Shown here in pieces: positions 39,050-48,071 of a stretch of 64,000 bases of DNA. Position 1 is the first letter of the stretch; the number at the start of each line of letters is the position of its first letter. This DNA comes from Halalkalibacter sp. APA_J-10(15). GTDB lineage: Bacteria > Bacillota > Bacilli > Bacillales > Bacillaceae_D. Position numbers and translations under genes: made by a program. The notes under the pieces are model-generated. The model made no database searches. It worked only from the letters and a program-made list of their open reading frames with translations, and was not told where the DNA came from. Location of the stretch: NCBI RefSeq assembly GCF_023017105.1, contig NZ_JALKEV010000015.1:1-64000 (forward strand). Direction: 5' to 3'.

Positions 39050-39592
39050 TCTTTTCTATTAATATATAGGAATACGGTATAATAGTATCATAGTAATAGA
39101 AGGTTGTAACGTAGAAAAGTGGAGAATGCTTATCTCCTATTTTATAAGTCATTCAGCGGAATTGGAGAAATGCTGTAAAAAAAGAGGGTGTCGAAACATA
39201 GAAAAACCGCTTCTTAAATTATAAGGAGCGGTTTGTTTTATGTGTATAAGAAATATGTACGGGGTGAGGTTGAACCGAGGATCTTATACACATAACACTC
39301 AAGATGCAGGGGGTGAAACCTGCAGTGACAAGAGTGGGGTAAGTATATTTATTTATTCAATCCTTTTTAGTTGACTGTATGAATACTGAATATCTAAGTA
39401 TATTATACTGGTTAATTTGTAATGATTCAATACATTTTATAATATTTTGTAAAAAGTTTCAAAATATTGGTTTTTGCTGAAGTTGATACAAGAAAGCGAG
39501 AAAGGAAGAGTAATAAGAAAGCGCTATCATAAAAAATACGAAACTTTGCCGAAAAAGGCAGAATATCGCGATTTTTTAGGTCTTGAAACCGT
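39050..39592. other. Intergenic region with several hairpins
   Basis: No supported gene. From 39204 to 39337 there are three stem-loops in a row: AAACCGCT/AGCGGTTT (39204-39234), ATGTGTATAAGA/TCTTATACACAT (39240-39251 with 39282-39293) and CACTC/GAGTG enclosing TGCAGG/CCTGCA (39296-39337). A 44-codon frame starting at ATG 39240 exists, with AAGGAG upstream, but I do not call it. Confidence 0.55.
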
Positions 39593-39621
39593 TTGACAAT
39601 GAATTAAAGCGCTGTTATAGT
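39593..39621 (+). promoter_or_regulatory. SigA promoter of cold-shock gene
   Basis: TTGACA at 39593-39598, a 17-base spacer and TATAGT at 39616-39621, with TG two bases before the -10. A small hairpin (CTGTGG-AAACA-CCACAG, 39626-39642) lies at the expected transcript start. Confidence 0.85.
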
Positions 39622-39671
39622 AAAACTGTGGAAACACCACAGTATTTTAGTTACGAAGGGAATGTGAAAGC

Positions 39672-39869
39672 ATGCAAGGAAAAGTAAAATGGTTTAATGC
39701 AGAAAAAGGTTTTGGATTTATCGAGCGCGAAGACGGAGATGATGTATTCGTACACTTCTCAGCTATCAACTCAGAAGGATTCAAATCTTTAGACGAAGGT
39801 CAAGACGTTGAATTTGAAATTGTTGAAGGTGCTCGCGGACCTCAAGCTGCGAACGTAGTTAAGCTTTAA
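39672..39869 (+). CDS. Cold-shock protein
   Basis: A 65-residue single OB-fold protein of the CspA/CspB family that binds single-stranded RNA and DNA. Both RNA-binding motifs are intact: KGFGFIE (RNP1) and VFVHFSAI (RNP2). The length equals that of Bacillus Csp proteins. It is a single-gene unit with its own strong promoter, 5' hairpin leader of about 45 bases and terminator. It could be cspB, cspC or cspD; sequence alone does not say which. Confidence 0.97.
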   Translation: MQGKVKWFNAEKGFGFIEREDGDDVFVHFSAINSEGFKSLDEGQDVEFEIVEGARGPQAANVVKL

Positions 39870-39914
39870 TTCACATTCCTGTTTGGAAATGAATGATAGC
39901 TAAACAAACAACAG

Positions 39915-39945
39915 GCCTACCCTAGACTCTAGGGTAGGCTTTTTC
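39915..39945 (+). terminator. Terminator of cold-shock gene
   Basis: GCCTACCCTAG pairs with CTAGGGTAGGC around a 3-base loop, followed by TTTTT. Confidence 0.92.
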
Positions 39946-40250
39946 AGTGCCCTTGGCTTTTTCGTATGAAGCGGCATTAATTGGATAGAGGGATCTTCAT
40001 TGCTGGTACTCCTGTTCTTCATTCATACGTTACGCGCCTGAATATCAGTGTCAAAATGTTAATGAGTGATATAGAAGCAAGAGGAGACTCATTCCGTTAA
40101 AAATGAATATATACTGAAATGAAACTTCATTCCACTAATGAGGCGAGATCAATGGAAACAGAGCGGAATGAGGTTCCATCGAATGAATGAAACGTACTAG
40201 ACGTTTGGTTTCGGAGTTAGGCGGGTACATATACGATAAAGTTTGGATAA
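39946..40250. other. Intergenic stretch, no gene seen
   Basis: No supported gene. It contains scattered GGAATGA-like and CATTCC-like motifs (40089-40180), which may be decayed R3 repeats, and leads into R2 copy 2. Confidence 0.4.
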
Positions 40251-40390
40251 AGGAAGCCACTGAAAAAGTACAAAACGGCTTTCTCAGTGCCTTTAACTTG
40301 TTTAGCAATGGCTTCACCCGTCACTCGCTTGATACACTCTTATCAAGCTTTTCAAAACAAGTAACGGATGCGCTCATTGCTTAAAGGTCA
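40251..40390 (+). repeat. R2 repeat, copy 2
   Basis: Starts with a hairpin (CACTGAAAAAG with CTTTCTCAGTG), then GCAATGGCTTCACCCG, then TATCAAGCTTTTCAAAAC and CGCTCATTG. It matches copies at 30341-30460, 40811-40885 and, inverted, 55871-55965. It precedes the gene at 40472. Confidence 0.7.
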
Positions 40391-40471
40391 CCAAAAAAGT
40401 TAAAAACCAAACTTTATCAGTTCTCTTTGATTAAGGTTCTTACTAGATGAAATAAGAGGAGGTTGAGAGTC

Positions 40472-40810
40472 ATGGCTGTTGTACCCGTATTGAAAAAAAC
40501 AGTGAATAACAAAAATGATTTTCTAAGTATGATGACGAGAACGTTGGCGTTCTATTTGCGTAATCATCAACAAGGGACTGTTCAAGACACATTATCCATG
40601 TTGGAAAAGTTAAATGAAGACGTGTTAGAGGATATGTTTGATGAGTTTATGGATGTTTACCATGAACAGACAACGATTTTTATCCGTTCGTCGCTAAAGG
40701 CTTGTTATCCTCTTCAAGGAGGGAATGATTACGATAAGAAGAAATTTATTAAAGAGTTGAATGAATACATTCAACGGCATCCCGTAAAAAATAAGTTCAC
40801 TGAAGTTTAA
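40472..40810 (+). CDS. Small helical protein of unknown function
   Basis: A 112-residue protein that I do not assign. It appears all-helical, with LSMMTRTLAFYLRNHQQ and an acidic LEKLNEDVLEDMFDEFMDVYHEQ segment; there is no signal peptide or membrane helix. A perfect AGGAGG lies nine bases before ATG 40472, supporting it as a real gene. It is flanked on both sides by R2 repeats. Confidence 0.75.
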   Translation: MAVVPVLKKTVNNKNDFLSMMTRTLAFYLRNHQQGTVQDTLSMLEKLNEDVLEDMFDEFMDVYHEQTTIFIRSSLKACYPLQGGNDYDKKKFIKELNEYIQRHPVKNKFTEV

Positions 40811-40885
40811 AACTAAAGGACACTACGAGAAACCCACTCGTATCAAGCTTTCCCAAACAGGCAATGGTTTCGCTCATTGTTTAAG
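40811..40885 (+). repeat. R2 repeat, copy 3 (short)
   Basis: Carries the R2 core CTCGTATCAAGCTTTCCCAA and CGCTCATTG. It lacks the 5' hairpin part of copies 1 and 2. Confidence 0.6.
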
Positions 40886-40912
40886 TTAAAAAACCACCTT
40901 TTGGTGCAGACC

Positions 40913-40954
40913 GTAGAAACGCCTTTGAGAAATGATTCTCAAAGGCGTTTCTAC
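40913..40954. terminator. Perfect 19-bp hairpin
   Basis: GTAGAAACGCCTTTGAGAA and its exact complement are separated by the 4-base loop ATGA. T-rich sequence follows on the plus strand. It may terminate the gene at 40472, or it may belong to the neighbouring IS relic. Confidence 0.7.
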
Positions 40955-40979
40955 GTTATTTCGTCTGTTTTTTGTTGGT

Positions 40980-41010
40980 GACACTGGAGGATGTGTGTTT
41001 CTCCAGTGTC
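40980..41010. terminator. Hairpin at 3' side of IS relic
   Basis: GACACTGGAG and CTCCAGTGTC pair around an 11-base loop. It lies at the 3' side of the degraded minus-strand transposase; a TTTTTTT run lies 11 bases further on the plus strand. Confidence 0.55.
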
Positions 41011-41111
41011 AGTTGGCTAATTTTTTTAGTTTGTGACGTAGAACCAGCTTTTGATGATTTTTACTCGTGGTGCATAGGTGTAAGAAAGCGCATGTCTGGC
41101 AAATAGATGAA

Positions 41112-41270
41112 TCAGATAGGTACTCTCGATACCCTTCTCGGTGTCCGTCCTTTGTCAGAAGAGTAAAGATCTTTTGCTAAATCGTAGATAAAGTCAACCT
41201 TCATCGATTGATTTAACTTACGAACAAGTTGGTCTTCTGGTACTAGCTTTTCAATCCAGACCAACTCCAT
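41112..41270 (-). pseudogene. IS1182-family transposase remnant
   Basis: A 52-codon minus-strand fragment reads WIEKLVPEDQLVRKLNQSM then KVDFIYDLAKDLYSSDKGR, which matches the N-terminal region of IS1182-type transposases (the usual continuation is GRPSIDPVVL). It then shifts out of frame and stops. The rest of the transposase, normally about 450 residues, is gone. No terminal inverted repeats were identified. It lies between a hairpin pair and the hpf promoter. Confidence 0.75.
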
Positions 41271-41436
41271 TTGTATCCGCTATTTTTCCAACTTTTTTGG
41301 TGTCCTTTTAATAATATATATTCCTATTTTATGCTCCTGTGAAATAAATAGGATTTATGGAATGACAAAATAAGCATGATTTTCGGGGAATGTCATGAAT
41401 TGTTCAACGAATCAAAATATTCTAAAAAATATTAAT

Positions 41437-41463
41437 GTTTAAGAAGGAGTTTATTTGGGGTAT
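41437..41463 (+). promoter_or_regulatory. SigB-like promoter of hpf
   Basis: GTTTAA at 41437-41442, a 15-base spacer and GGGTAT at 41458-41463 match the general-stress SigB consensus of Bacillus exactly. It lies 34 bases before the hpf start. B. subtilis hpf (yvyD) is also SigB-controlled. Confidence 0.7.
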
Positions 41464-41497
41464 ATAGAATATATAGTTAGAAAAGGAGGAGTTCAAG

Positions 41498-42058
41498 ATG
41501 AAATACAATATTCGTGGTGAAAACTTAGAAGTAACTCCAGCTCTTCGCGATTATGTGGAGAAAAAGGTAGGGAAGCTTGAACGTTATTTTGATACGACGC
41601 CTGTAGCTGATGTAAATGTGAGAATGCAAGTTCTCAATAATCAACATATGATCGAAATTACAATCCCTATGCCGCAGCTATTATTACGTGGAGAAGAGAA
41701 GCATACGGATATGTATGCAGCCATAGATATCGTTGTGGAGAAGCTTGAACGTCAAATCCGCAAGCATAAGACGAAAGTAAATCGTAAGTTTCGTCAAGAG
41801 GGTAGTTTGAAATACATGTTTAGAAATGATCTTGAGCCCATTGAAGGTAACGGCGAGGCTCTTGTTGATGATGACGAATTGGAAATCGTCCGTAAGAAAC
41901 GTTTTAATTTGAAGCCGATGGATGCTGAGGAAGCGATTTTACAAATGGACATGCTAGGACATAATTTCTTTGTCTTCTCAGATGCTGTCAATGGCTCAAC
42001 GAGCGTTGTATATAAACGTAAAGATGGGAAATATGGTTTAATTGAGCCAGAAGCGTAG
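41498..42058 (+). CDS. hpf: Long-form ribosome hibernation promoting factor
   Basis: A 186-residue protein that binds the small ribosomal subunit and, through its C-terminal domain, pairs 70S ribosomes into inactive 100S dimers in stress or stationary phase. The N-terminal S30AE domain is MKYNIRGENLEVTPALRDYVEKK to about residue 100; the C-terminal dimerisation domain is RKKRFNLKPMDAEEAILQMDMLGHNFFVF to the end. A perfect AAAAGGAGGA ribosome site is present. It is single-gene, with its own terminator. Confidence 0.96.
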   Translation: MKYNIRGENLEVTPALRDYVEKKVGKLERYFDTTPVADVNVRMQVLNNQHMIEITIPMPQLLLRGEEKHTDMYAAIDIVVEKLERQIRKHKTKVNRKFRQEGSLKYMFRNDLEPIEGNGEALVDDDELEIVRKKRFNLKPMDAEEAILQMDMLGHNFFVFSDAVNGSTSVVYKRKDGKYGLIEPEA

Positions 42059-42073
42059 AACACATAGATGATC

Positions 42074-42103
42074 AACCTCCACCGTTCATGGTGGAGGTTT
42101 TCT
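42074..42103 (+). terminator. Terminator of hpf
   Basis: AACCTCCACC and GGTGGAGGTT pair around a 6-base loop, followed by TTTCTT. Confidence 0.92.
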
Positions 42104-42109
42104 TGTAAA

Positions 42110-42215
42110 ATCAGAACTTATAAATTCATGGAAGGAAGAGTGGGAGTAACCGAGAAGCTAGCGGGATAAGAAAAGCACGCTAACGCGGTTTTTCTTATTA
42201 AGTAGTGTGTGTTCG
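42110..42215 (+). repeat. R1 repeat, short copy
   Basis: Resembles the two ends of the unit at 62655-62860: the part with AAGAGTGGGAGTAACCGA and GAAGCTAGCGGG, and the final GCGGTTTTTCTTATTAA hairpin. The central palindrome is missing. Confidence 0.45.
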
Positions 42216-42221
42216 TACGAG

Positions 42222-42872
42222 TTAAGTCAATGTTTGATAAAGTCGTGATTCCATTAAAACGGTGTCGATTGGACAGGCATCGGCATCACGACCATATTGC
42301 CATGCCCACACATTCGCCGAACAGTTTGGACGATTAGGTTGAAAGCGCCTCGGTGCACCGCGCTTGCTTGTCGGCCCTGGCTCTGGTTCAGCGCTCCATA
42401 TGACCGATTGCTCTAATACAAGTTCGCTTCTTTCCGTTGCTTGACAATAGGCTTCATTAAAAGGACCTTCATCAGGATCAGCATACATACCAGGACGATA
42501 AGGGCTCGTATAAAAGGCTTCCACCCAAGAGATAATCCAGTCAGCGTCAACTTGAAAGAAATTTTCAATGTTCGCAAAAATAAATGTGCCGTCTCCTATT
42601 CCTAATTGCCTAGCTCGAAAAATCGCATTTCGTGCTGCGACGGAACCTGCTCGTGCCCCAACGGCTTCTGAGAATTTGTTATAGATCGGCATGATCTTCA
42701 TTCCGTTATTTTGAATAAGACGAATTTCCTCCGTTGTGAGGCCGTCACTAACATTTTCAATTGTGTGTAAATAGCGACCCCAAAAGTCAGGTTGACCAAA
42801 TTGTGTACGTACACAATCTAATAATTCATTTGTTACTGCACTAGCGGAATCCACTCCCCAATTTAACAGCAT
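42222..42872 (-). CDS. DUF1906 glycoside-hydrolase-like protein
   Basis: A 216-residue protein of the DUF1906/Rv2525c-like family, which has a TIM-barrel fold related to GH25 lysozymes. Visible are NWGVDSASAVTNELL, FWGRYLHTIE, LTTEEIRLIQNNGMKIMPIYN, FIFANIENFFQVDADWIISW and PYRPGMYADP. Family members in other species may act on cell wall or surface glycans; no enzymatic function is proven. ATG 42872 has AAAGGAGG ten bases upstream on the minus strand; the longer frame from 42935 has no ribosome site. There is no signal peptide. It interrupts the usual hpf-secA adjacency. Confidence 0.8.
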   Translation of the reverse strand: MLLNWGVDSASAVTNELLDCVRTQFGQPDFWGRYLHTIENVSDGLTTEEIRLIQNNGMKIMPIYNKFSEAVGARAGSVAARNAIFRARQLGIGDGTFIFANIENFFQVDADWIISWVEAFYTSPYRPGMYADPDEGPFNEAYCQATERSELVLEQSVIWSAEPEPGPTSKRGAPRRFQPNRPNCSANVWAWQYGRDADACPIDTVLMESRLYQTLT

Positions 42873-42954
42873 GTTATCGATTCCTCCTTTTTGTCTATAT
42901 TTATGCAAGAGTGAGTTGATTTCATACCAATTCAAATATCAACATGGCATTATC

Positions 42955-42983
42955 TTGTAAGAGAAAACGTTTATTGATAAAAT
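42955..42983 (+). promoter_or_regulatory. Candidate SigA promoter of secA
   Basis: TTGTAA at 42955-42960, a 17-base spacer and TAAAAT at 42978-42983, 61 bases before secA. Confidence 0.45.
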
Positions 42984-43044
42984 GGTGAATAAGTATAGCT
43001 TCAAGTTTACGTAGGAGTAAACTGAAAGAGAGAGGACGAATTCA

Positions 43045-45555
43045 ATGCTAGGACTATTAAAGAAAGTAATTGGTGACCCAAGCCAGCGTCAGCTTAAAAA
43101 AAATGAAAAGTTGGTTGAGGAAATAGAAGCTCTCGCATCAGAAATGAAGTTGAAATCTGATCATGAGCTCCAGCAAAAAACAGAAGACTTTAAAAGTCGT
43201 TATGAGCGTGGTGAAAGCTTAGATAGTATGTTAGTTGAGGCCTACGCGGTGATTCGAGAGGCTTCCACTCGAGTATTGAAAATGACCCCTTATCCTGTTC
43301 AGCTATTAGGGGCGATCGCCTTACACCAAGGAAATATAGCTGAAATGAAAACAGGGGAAGGGAAAACACTAGTTGGAACACTGCCAGTTTATTTAAATGC
43401 AATTACGGGAAAAGGTGTACACGTTGTAACAGTCAATGAATATTTAGCTCGTCGTGACTGTGAAATGATGGGTGAGTTGTTTCAATTTTTAGGGTTAACA
43501 GTCGGTCTAAATCAGTCGGGATTGTCTAAGGAAGAGAAGCAGCAGGCATATGCTGCAGATGTTACATATAGTACGAACAATGAGCTTGGCTTTGACTACT
43601 TACGTGACAATATGGTGCTTTACAAGGAGCAAATGGTACAGCGCCCGCTTCATTTTGCGTTAGTAGATGAGGTTGATTCGATCTTAGTCGATGAAGCGCG
43701 AACGCCACTTATTATTTCGGGATCGGTTGAGCGTTCGACGCAACTGTATCAACAAGCGAATCAATTCATACGTGTCATGAAAAAGGAAGAGGATTTCACG
43801 TATGATGAAAAGACAAAAAATGTCCAGCTAACAGAAGAAGGAGTTAATAAAGCGGAGCGTGCATTCGGAATTGAAAATTTATTCGATCAAAAGCATGTGC
43901 AGCTGAATCATCACTTGAATCAATCGTTGAAGGCACATGTTGTCATGCTACGTGATACGGATTACGTTGTGGAAGAAGGCGAAGTCGTCATCGTTGACCA
44001 ATTTACGGGTCGTCTTATGAAGGGACGTCGTTATAGTGATGGGCTACACCAAGCGATTGAGGCGAAGGAAGGCTTGCAAATTCAAAAGGAAAGTATGACA
44101 TTAGCCTCCATTACATTCCAAAACTATTTCCGTCGCTATCAGAAGCTTGCTGGGATGACAGGTACAGCGAAAACAGAGGAAGAAGAGTTTCGCAACATTT
44201 ATGGAATGGATGTTATGGCTATTCCGACGAATAGGCCAATTGCACGGGACGATCGAGCAGATTTGATTTATAAGACGATGGAAGCGAAATTTAAAGCAGT
44301 TGTGAAAGAAATTGAAGAGCTCCATAAAAAGGGACAACCTGTTCTCGTCGGTACGGTCAGTGTTGATACATCAGAGCTTGTTGCGACAATGCTGAAAAAG
44401 CGTAGAATCCCACATCATGTTTTGAACGCGAAAAACCATGAGCATGAAGCAGAAATTATTGAAAGTGCTGGTCAAAAAGGAGCTGTGACGATCGCAACAA
44501 ATATGGCAGGGCGTGGTACGGACATTAAACTTGGCGAAGGTGTGAAAGAGCTAGGTGGCCTGCACGTATTAGGAACTGAGCGTCATGAAAGTAGACGAAT
44601 TGATAATCAGCTCCGTGGGCGTTCTGGACGTCAAGGAGATCCAGGTTCAACTCAATTCTACTTATCGATGGAAGATGAATTAATGCGTCGATTCGGTTCA
44701 GATAACATGCGTTCCATGATGGAACGACTTGGCATGGAGGAGGATCAACCGATTGAGAGTAAGCTTGTTTCACGTGCGGTCGAGACAGCTCAGAAGCGTG
44801 TGGAAGGGAACAACTTTGATGCACGTAAGCAGATTTTACAATACGATGATGTTATGCGTGAACAGCGTGAAATTATTTATAAGCAGCGTTTGGAAGTATT
44901 GGAGTCGGAGAACTTACGTAACATTGTTGAAAATATGATCAAATCCGTTATTGAACGTACGGTTGGACTTCATACACCAGAGACAGAAGTTCCAGAGGAT
45001 TGGGATTTAACAGCGATTGTCAATTATATAAAAGGAAACTTGCTCGTTGAAGAGGATCTAAATGAAGCTGAACTAAAAGGAAAAGATCCGGAAGAAATGA
45101 TTGAATTAATCATCGAAAAGGTAACGTCCGACTATAATAAAAAAGAAGAATCATTTACTCCTGAGCATATGCGGGAATTTGAAAAAGTCATTATGCTTAG
45201 AACGGTTGACCGCAAATGGATGAATCATATTGATCAGATGGATCAATTACGTCAAGGAATTCATTTACGTGCATATGGTCAAAATGATCCGTTACGTGAA
45301 TATCGCTTTGAAGGATATGAAATGTTTGAGGCGATGATTGCATCGATTGAAGAAGAAGTATCCATGTATATTATGAAAGCTCAAGTACAGCAGAACCTTG
45401 AACGTCAGAAAGTGGCAGAAGGGAAGGCTGTGCAGCAAAGTGAGAAACAGGAGACGAAGAAAAAAACGCCAATCCGAAAAGGAACAACAGTCGGACGTAA
45501 TGACCCTTGTACGTGTGGTAGTGGGAAGAAGTATAAGCATTGTTGTGGTTCATAA
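43045..45555 (+). CDS. secA: Preprotein translocase ATPase SecA
   Basis: An 836-residue motor protein driving export through SecYEG. It has Walker [13 protein letters not shown]-type [17 protein letters not shown], the preprotein-binding domain, the second nucleotide fold with [13 protein letters not shown] and [14 protein letters not shown], the helical scaffold, and a complete C-terminal SEC-C zinc-binding motif ([15 protein letters not shown]). Length and domain order match Bacillus SecA. prfB follows, as in B. subtilis. Confidence 0.98.
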   Translation: MLGLLKKVIGDPSQRQLKKNEKLVEEIEALASEMKLKSDHELQQKTEDFKSRYERGESLDSMLVEAYAVIREASTRVLKMTPYPVQLLGAIALHQGNIAEMKTGEGKTLVGTLPVYLNAITGKGVHVVTVNEYLARRDCEMMGELFQFLGLTVGLNQSGLSKEEKQQAYAADVTYSTNNELGFDYLRDNMVLYKEQMVQRPLHFALVDEVDSILVDEARTPLIISGSVERSTQLYQQANQFIRVMKKEEDFTYDEKTKNVQLTEEGVNKAERAFGIENLFDQKHVQLNHHLNQSLKAHVVMLRDTDYVVEEGEVVIVDQFTGRLMKGRRYSDGLHQAIEAKEGLQIQKESMTLASITFQNYFRRYQKLAGMTGTAKTEEEEFRNIYGMDVMAIPTNRPIARDDRADLIYKTMEAKFKAVVKEIEELHKKGQPVLVGTVSVDTSELVATMLKKRRIPHHVLNAKNHEHEAEIIESAGQKGAVTIATNMAGRGTDIKLGEGVKELGGLHVLGTERHESRRIDNQLRGRSGRQGDPGSTQFYLSMEDELMRRFGSDNMRSMMERLGMEEDQPIESKLVSRAVETAQKRVEGNNFDARKQILQYDDVMREQREIIYKQRLEVLESENLRNIVENMIKSVIERTVGLHTPETEVPEDWDLTAIVNYIKGNLLVEEDLNEAELKGKDPEEMIELIIEKVTSDYNKKEESFTPEHMREFEKVIMLRTVDRKWMNHIDQMDQLRQGIHLRAYGQNDPLREYRFEGYEMFEAMIASIEEEVSMYIMKAQVQQNLERQKVAEGKAVQQSEKQETKKKTPIRKGTTVGRNDPCTCGSGKKYKHCCGS

Positions 45556-45665
45556 GTAGCAACTGATGTTGAAGAGGAAACTTTAATAGCCACTTAATTA
45601 TTATAGGAAGGGTAGTCCGGTCCTTCATGATGAGGTACTGGACTACAATTGCAGGTGAATATGTA

Positions 45666-46779
45666 ATGGATTTAGTTGAAGTGAAGCAGGAATTAACGGT
45701 AATTGCGAAACGTCTTACTGAGTTTAGGGGGTCTCTTTGACCTCGAACAGAAGCAAGAGCGAATCGCTGAATTAGAGGATAAGATGGCTGATCCGAGCTT
45801 TTGGGATGACCAGGATGCGGCTCAAGTTGTTATTACTGAGAGTAATGGCTTAAAAGAACAGGTAGATACCTTTTTAGAGCTTGAAGGGCAGTTTGAGGAT
45901 TTAGAGGTTTCCTATGAGCTTGTCAAAGAAGAGGCTGATGCTGATTTGCAAAGTGAGCTGGAGCAAGGAGTTGTAGCTTTGCTGCAAGCAGTGAGTGACT
46001 TTGAATTACAGCTATTATTAAGTGAACCCTATGATAAGAACAATGCGATCTTAGAGCTTCATCCAGGGGCTGGTGGGACAGAGTCTCAAGACTGGGCATC
46101 AATGCTTTTGCGTATGTACACCCGCTGGGCAGAGAAGAAGGGCTTTAAAGTCGAAACGTTAGATTACTTACCTGGTGATGAGGCTGGAGTTAAAAGCGTT
46201 ACTTTATTAATTAAAGGTCACAATGCATATGGTTATTTAAAAGCTGAAAAAGGCGTCCATCGCCTCGTACGAATTTCTCCATTTGATTCTTCAGGTCGAC
46301 GTCATACGTCATTTGCTTCATGTGAGATTATGCCAGAGCTAGATGACAATATTGATATTGATATATCACCGGAAGAGTTGAAAATTGACACGTACCGGGC
46401 AAGTGGTGCAGGTGGTCAGCATATTAATACAACGGATTCAGCTGTACGTATTACACATGTGCCGACAAATACTGTTGTGACATGTCAAAGCGAACGTTCA
46501 CAAATTAAAAACCGTGAGCAAGCAATGAAAATGATGAAGGCGAAGCTTTATCAGTTGAAAATTGAAGAGCAGGAACGGGAATTGGCTGAAATTCGTGGAG
46601 AACAGAAGGAAATTGGTTGGGGGAGTCAAATTCGCTCTTATGTGTTCCACCCATATAGTATGGTCAAGGATCACCGCACAAATCATGAAATCGGCAATAC
46701 TAATGGTGTGATGGACGGAGAGATTGATGGCTTTATTGATGCCTATCTTCGTTTATCATTAGGTCAAAAAACGACATAA
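45666..46779 (+). CDS. prfB: Peptide chain release factor 2, programmed +1 frameshift
   Basis: Release factor for UGA and UAA codons. The first 24 codons (45666-45737) end at CTT followed by an in-frame TGA (45738-45740); translation shifts +1 to GAC at 45739 and continues to 46779, giving about 370 residues. The site CTT-TGA-C is preceded by the internal Shine-Dalgarno-like AGGGGG (45726-45731), the classic RF2 autoregulation. The stop-codon recognition SPF (in [11 protein letters not shown]) and the catalytic GGQ (in [14 protein letters not shown]) are intact. A simple ORF call at 45703 would miss the true start. Confidence 0.97.
45726..45741 (+). promoter_or_regulatory. RF2 autoregulatory frameshift site
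   Basis: AGGGGG TCT CTT TGA C: Shine-Dalgarno-like element, slippery CTT and in-frame TGA. Low RF2 slows termination at TGA and favours the +1 shift. Confidence 0.95.
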
Positions 46780-46794
46780 ATGACAGAAGTCGCG

Positions 46795-46820
46795 AAAACC
46801 CGATGCATTCGGGTTTTTTT
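46795..46820 (+). terminator. Terminator of secA-prfB
   Basis: AAACCCGA and TCGGGTTT pair around a 5-base loop, with a T run. Confidence 0.92.
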
Positions 46821-47007
46821 CGTTTGATTACGGAGCATAACGTCTTTGCTTTCAGGGGTCAGATCTTCATTTCGTTAATACGATTTAATTAATAGAAAAC
46901 GAAGCAGAAAAAGACTAGATAGCGGAAAGAAGATCCTGCTTGGAGAGAAGCTGTTCATTCATAAAACGGTGAACCTTGGTTTCCTTTAACGTGGCACCGT
47001 ACTCGCG

Positions 47008-47036
47008 TTTACAAAGCAAGGGAGCGGTGCTATACT
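47008..47036 (+). promoter_or_regulatory. Promoter of yvjA
   Basis: TTTACA at 47008-47013, a 17-base spacer and TATACT at 47031-47036 with TG two bases before. A GCACCG/CGGTGC inverted repeat overlaps the -35 and spacer. Confidence 0.7.
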
Positions 47037-47071
47037 ACGCTAGGATTTTATAGTAAGAAGGAGAGAGTCGA

Positions 47072-47938
47072 ATGAAGAAGGGAAGAAGAAGAGGGCCTCG
47101 TAGTAGGTTTCAGCAAGGCTTAATTGATTATTCATATATTTTAATTGGAGCAGCAGTAGTGGCCATTGCGTTTAATCTATTTTTGCTGCCTAATCGGATT
47201 GCGTCTGGAGGCGTAAGTGGGTTAAGTACGATTTTTGCTTATGCATTTGGTTTTGAGCCAGCTTTTACACAATGGGCGTTTAATATTCCTTTATTCCTAT
47301 TAGGGATTTTGTTATTAGGTGGACTGAAATATGGCATTAAAACGTTTGTTGGAACTGCATTCTTACCATTAGTCGTTTTCTTTACGAGAGATTGGTCGGT
47401 TGGACTTGAGGATGCTTTGCTCGGTGCTCTATTTGGCGGGATTGGCGTAGGTATTGGATTAGGCTTAGTCTTTCGCGCAAGCGCTAGTACGGGAGGAACC
47501 GATTTAGTTGCACAAATTATTCATAAGTTTTCAGGGCTGTCGTTAGGCGTAGCTGTGTTTTTTATGGATGGAATTGTCGTGCTAATGTCAGCAGTTGTGT
47601 TTGATATTGAATTAGCTCTATATGCCTTAATTAGCTTATACGTTACAGGGAAAACAATTGATGTTGTGCAAATGGGTGTTGGCTATGCAAAGGTTGCTTA
47701 CATTATTTCCGATCAACATGAGTTAGTAAGACAAAGCATCTTGTCAGATGTTGATCGCGGTGTTACGAGGCTTAATGGGTACGGCGGATATACTGCACAA
47801 GAGCGAGACGTTCTCATGTGTGTTGTTCATCAAAACGAAGTGACGAAATTAAAAAATGTCGTGCAACAGGTTGACCCGAAAGCATTTGTGATCGTTTCAA
47901 ATGCGACAGAAGTATTAGGTGAAGGATTTAAACAATAA
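47072..47938 (+). CDS. yvjA: YitT family membrane protein
   Basis: A 288-residue protein of the DUF161/DUF2179 (YitT) family. Five or so membrane helices fill residues 18-190 (YSYILIGAAVVAIAFNLFLLP, PLFLLGILLLGGL, LLGALFGGIGVGIGLGLVF, VAVFFMDGIVVLMSAVVF), with the family motif FRASASTGGTDLVAQI. A cytoplasmic DUF2179 domain forms the C-terminus (GVTRLNGYGGYTAQERDVL). The function of the family is not established. The position before cccB matches B. subtilis yvjA. The N-terminus is very basic. Confidence 0.9.
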   Translation: MKKGRRRGPRSRFQQGLIDYSYILIGAAVVAIAFNLFLLPNRIASGGVSGLSTIFAYAFGFEPAFTQWAFNIPLFLLGILLLGGLKYGIKTFVGTAFLPLVVFFTRDWSVGLEDALLGALFGGIGVGIGLGLVFRASASTGGTDLVAQIIHKFSGLSLGVAVFFMDGIVVLMSAVVFDIELALYALISLYVTGKTIDVVQMGVGYAKVAYIISDQHELVRQSILSDVDRGVTRLNGYGGYTAQERDVLMCVVHQNEVTKLKNVVQQVDPKAFVIVSNATEVLGEGFKQ

Positions 47939-48071
47939 GTAGGAATGCGTGCGATATGAAATTTGACAGAAAATTGAATGAATCTATTCGAAAGATCGTG
48001 AAATAAATGTGACGATTAATAAAAAAATAGAAAATTAGGCTATACTACAAAGTGAAGAAAGGAGTGATAAC

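Noticed and set aside
39240-39374. 44-codon frame beginning ATG 39240 with AAGGAG upstream
   Set aside because: The first part coincides with strong stem-loops that better explain the sequence, and no family is recognised. It is mentioned as a test in the findings but not called.
40187-40384. Possible 65-residue gene on the plus strand
   Set aside because: It reads through the R2 repeat and has no ribosome site; the similarity between copies is at the DNA level and not frame-preserving.
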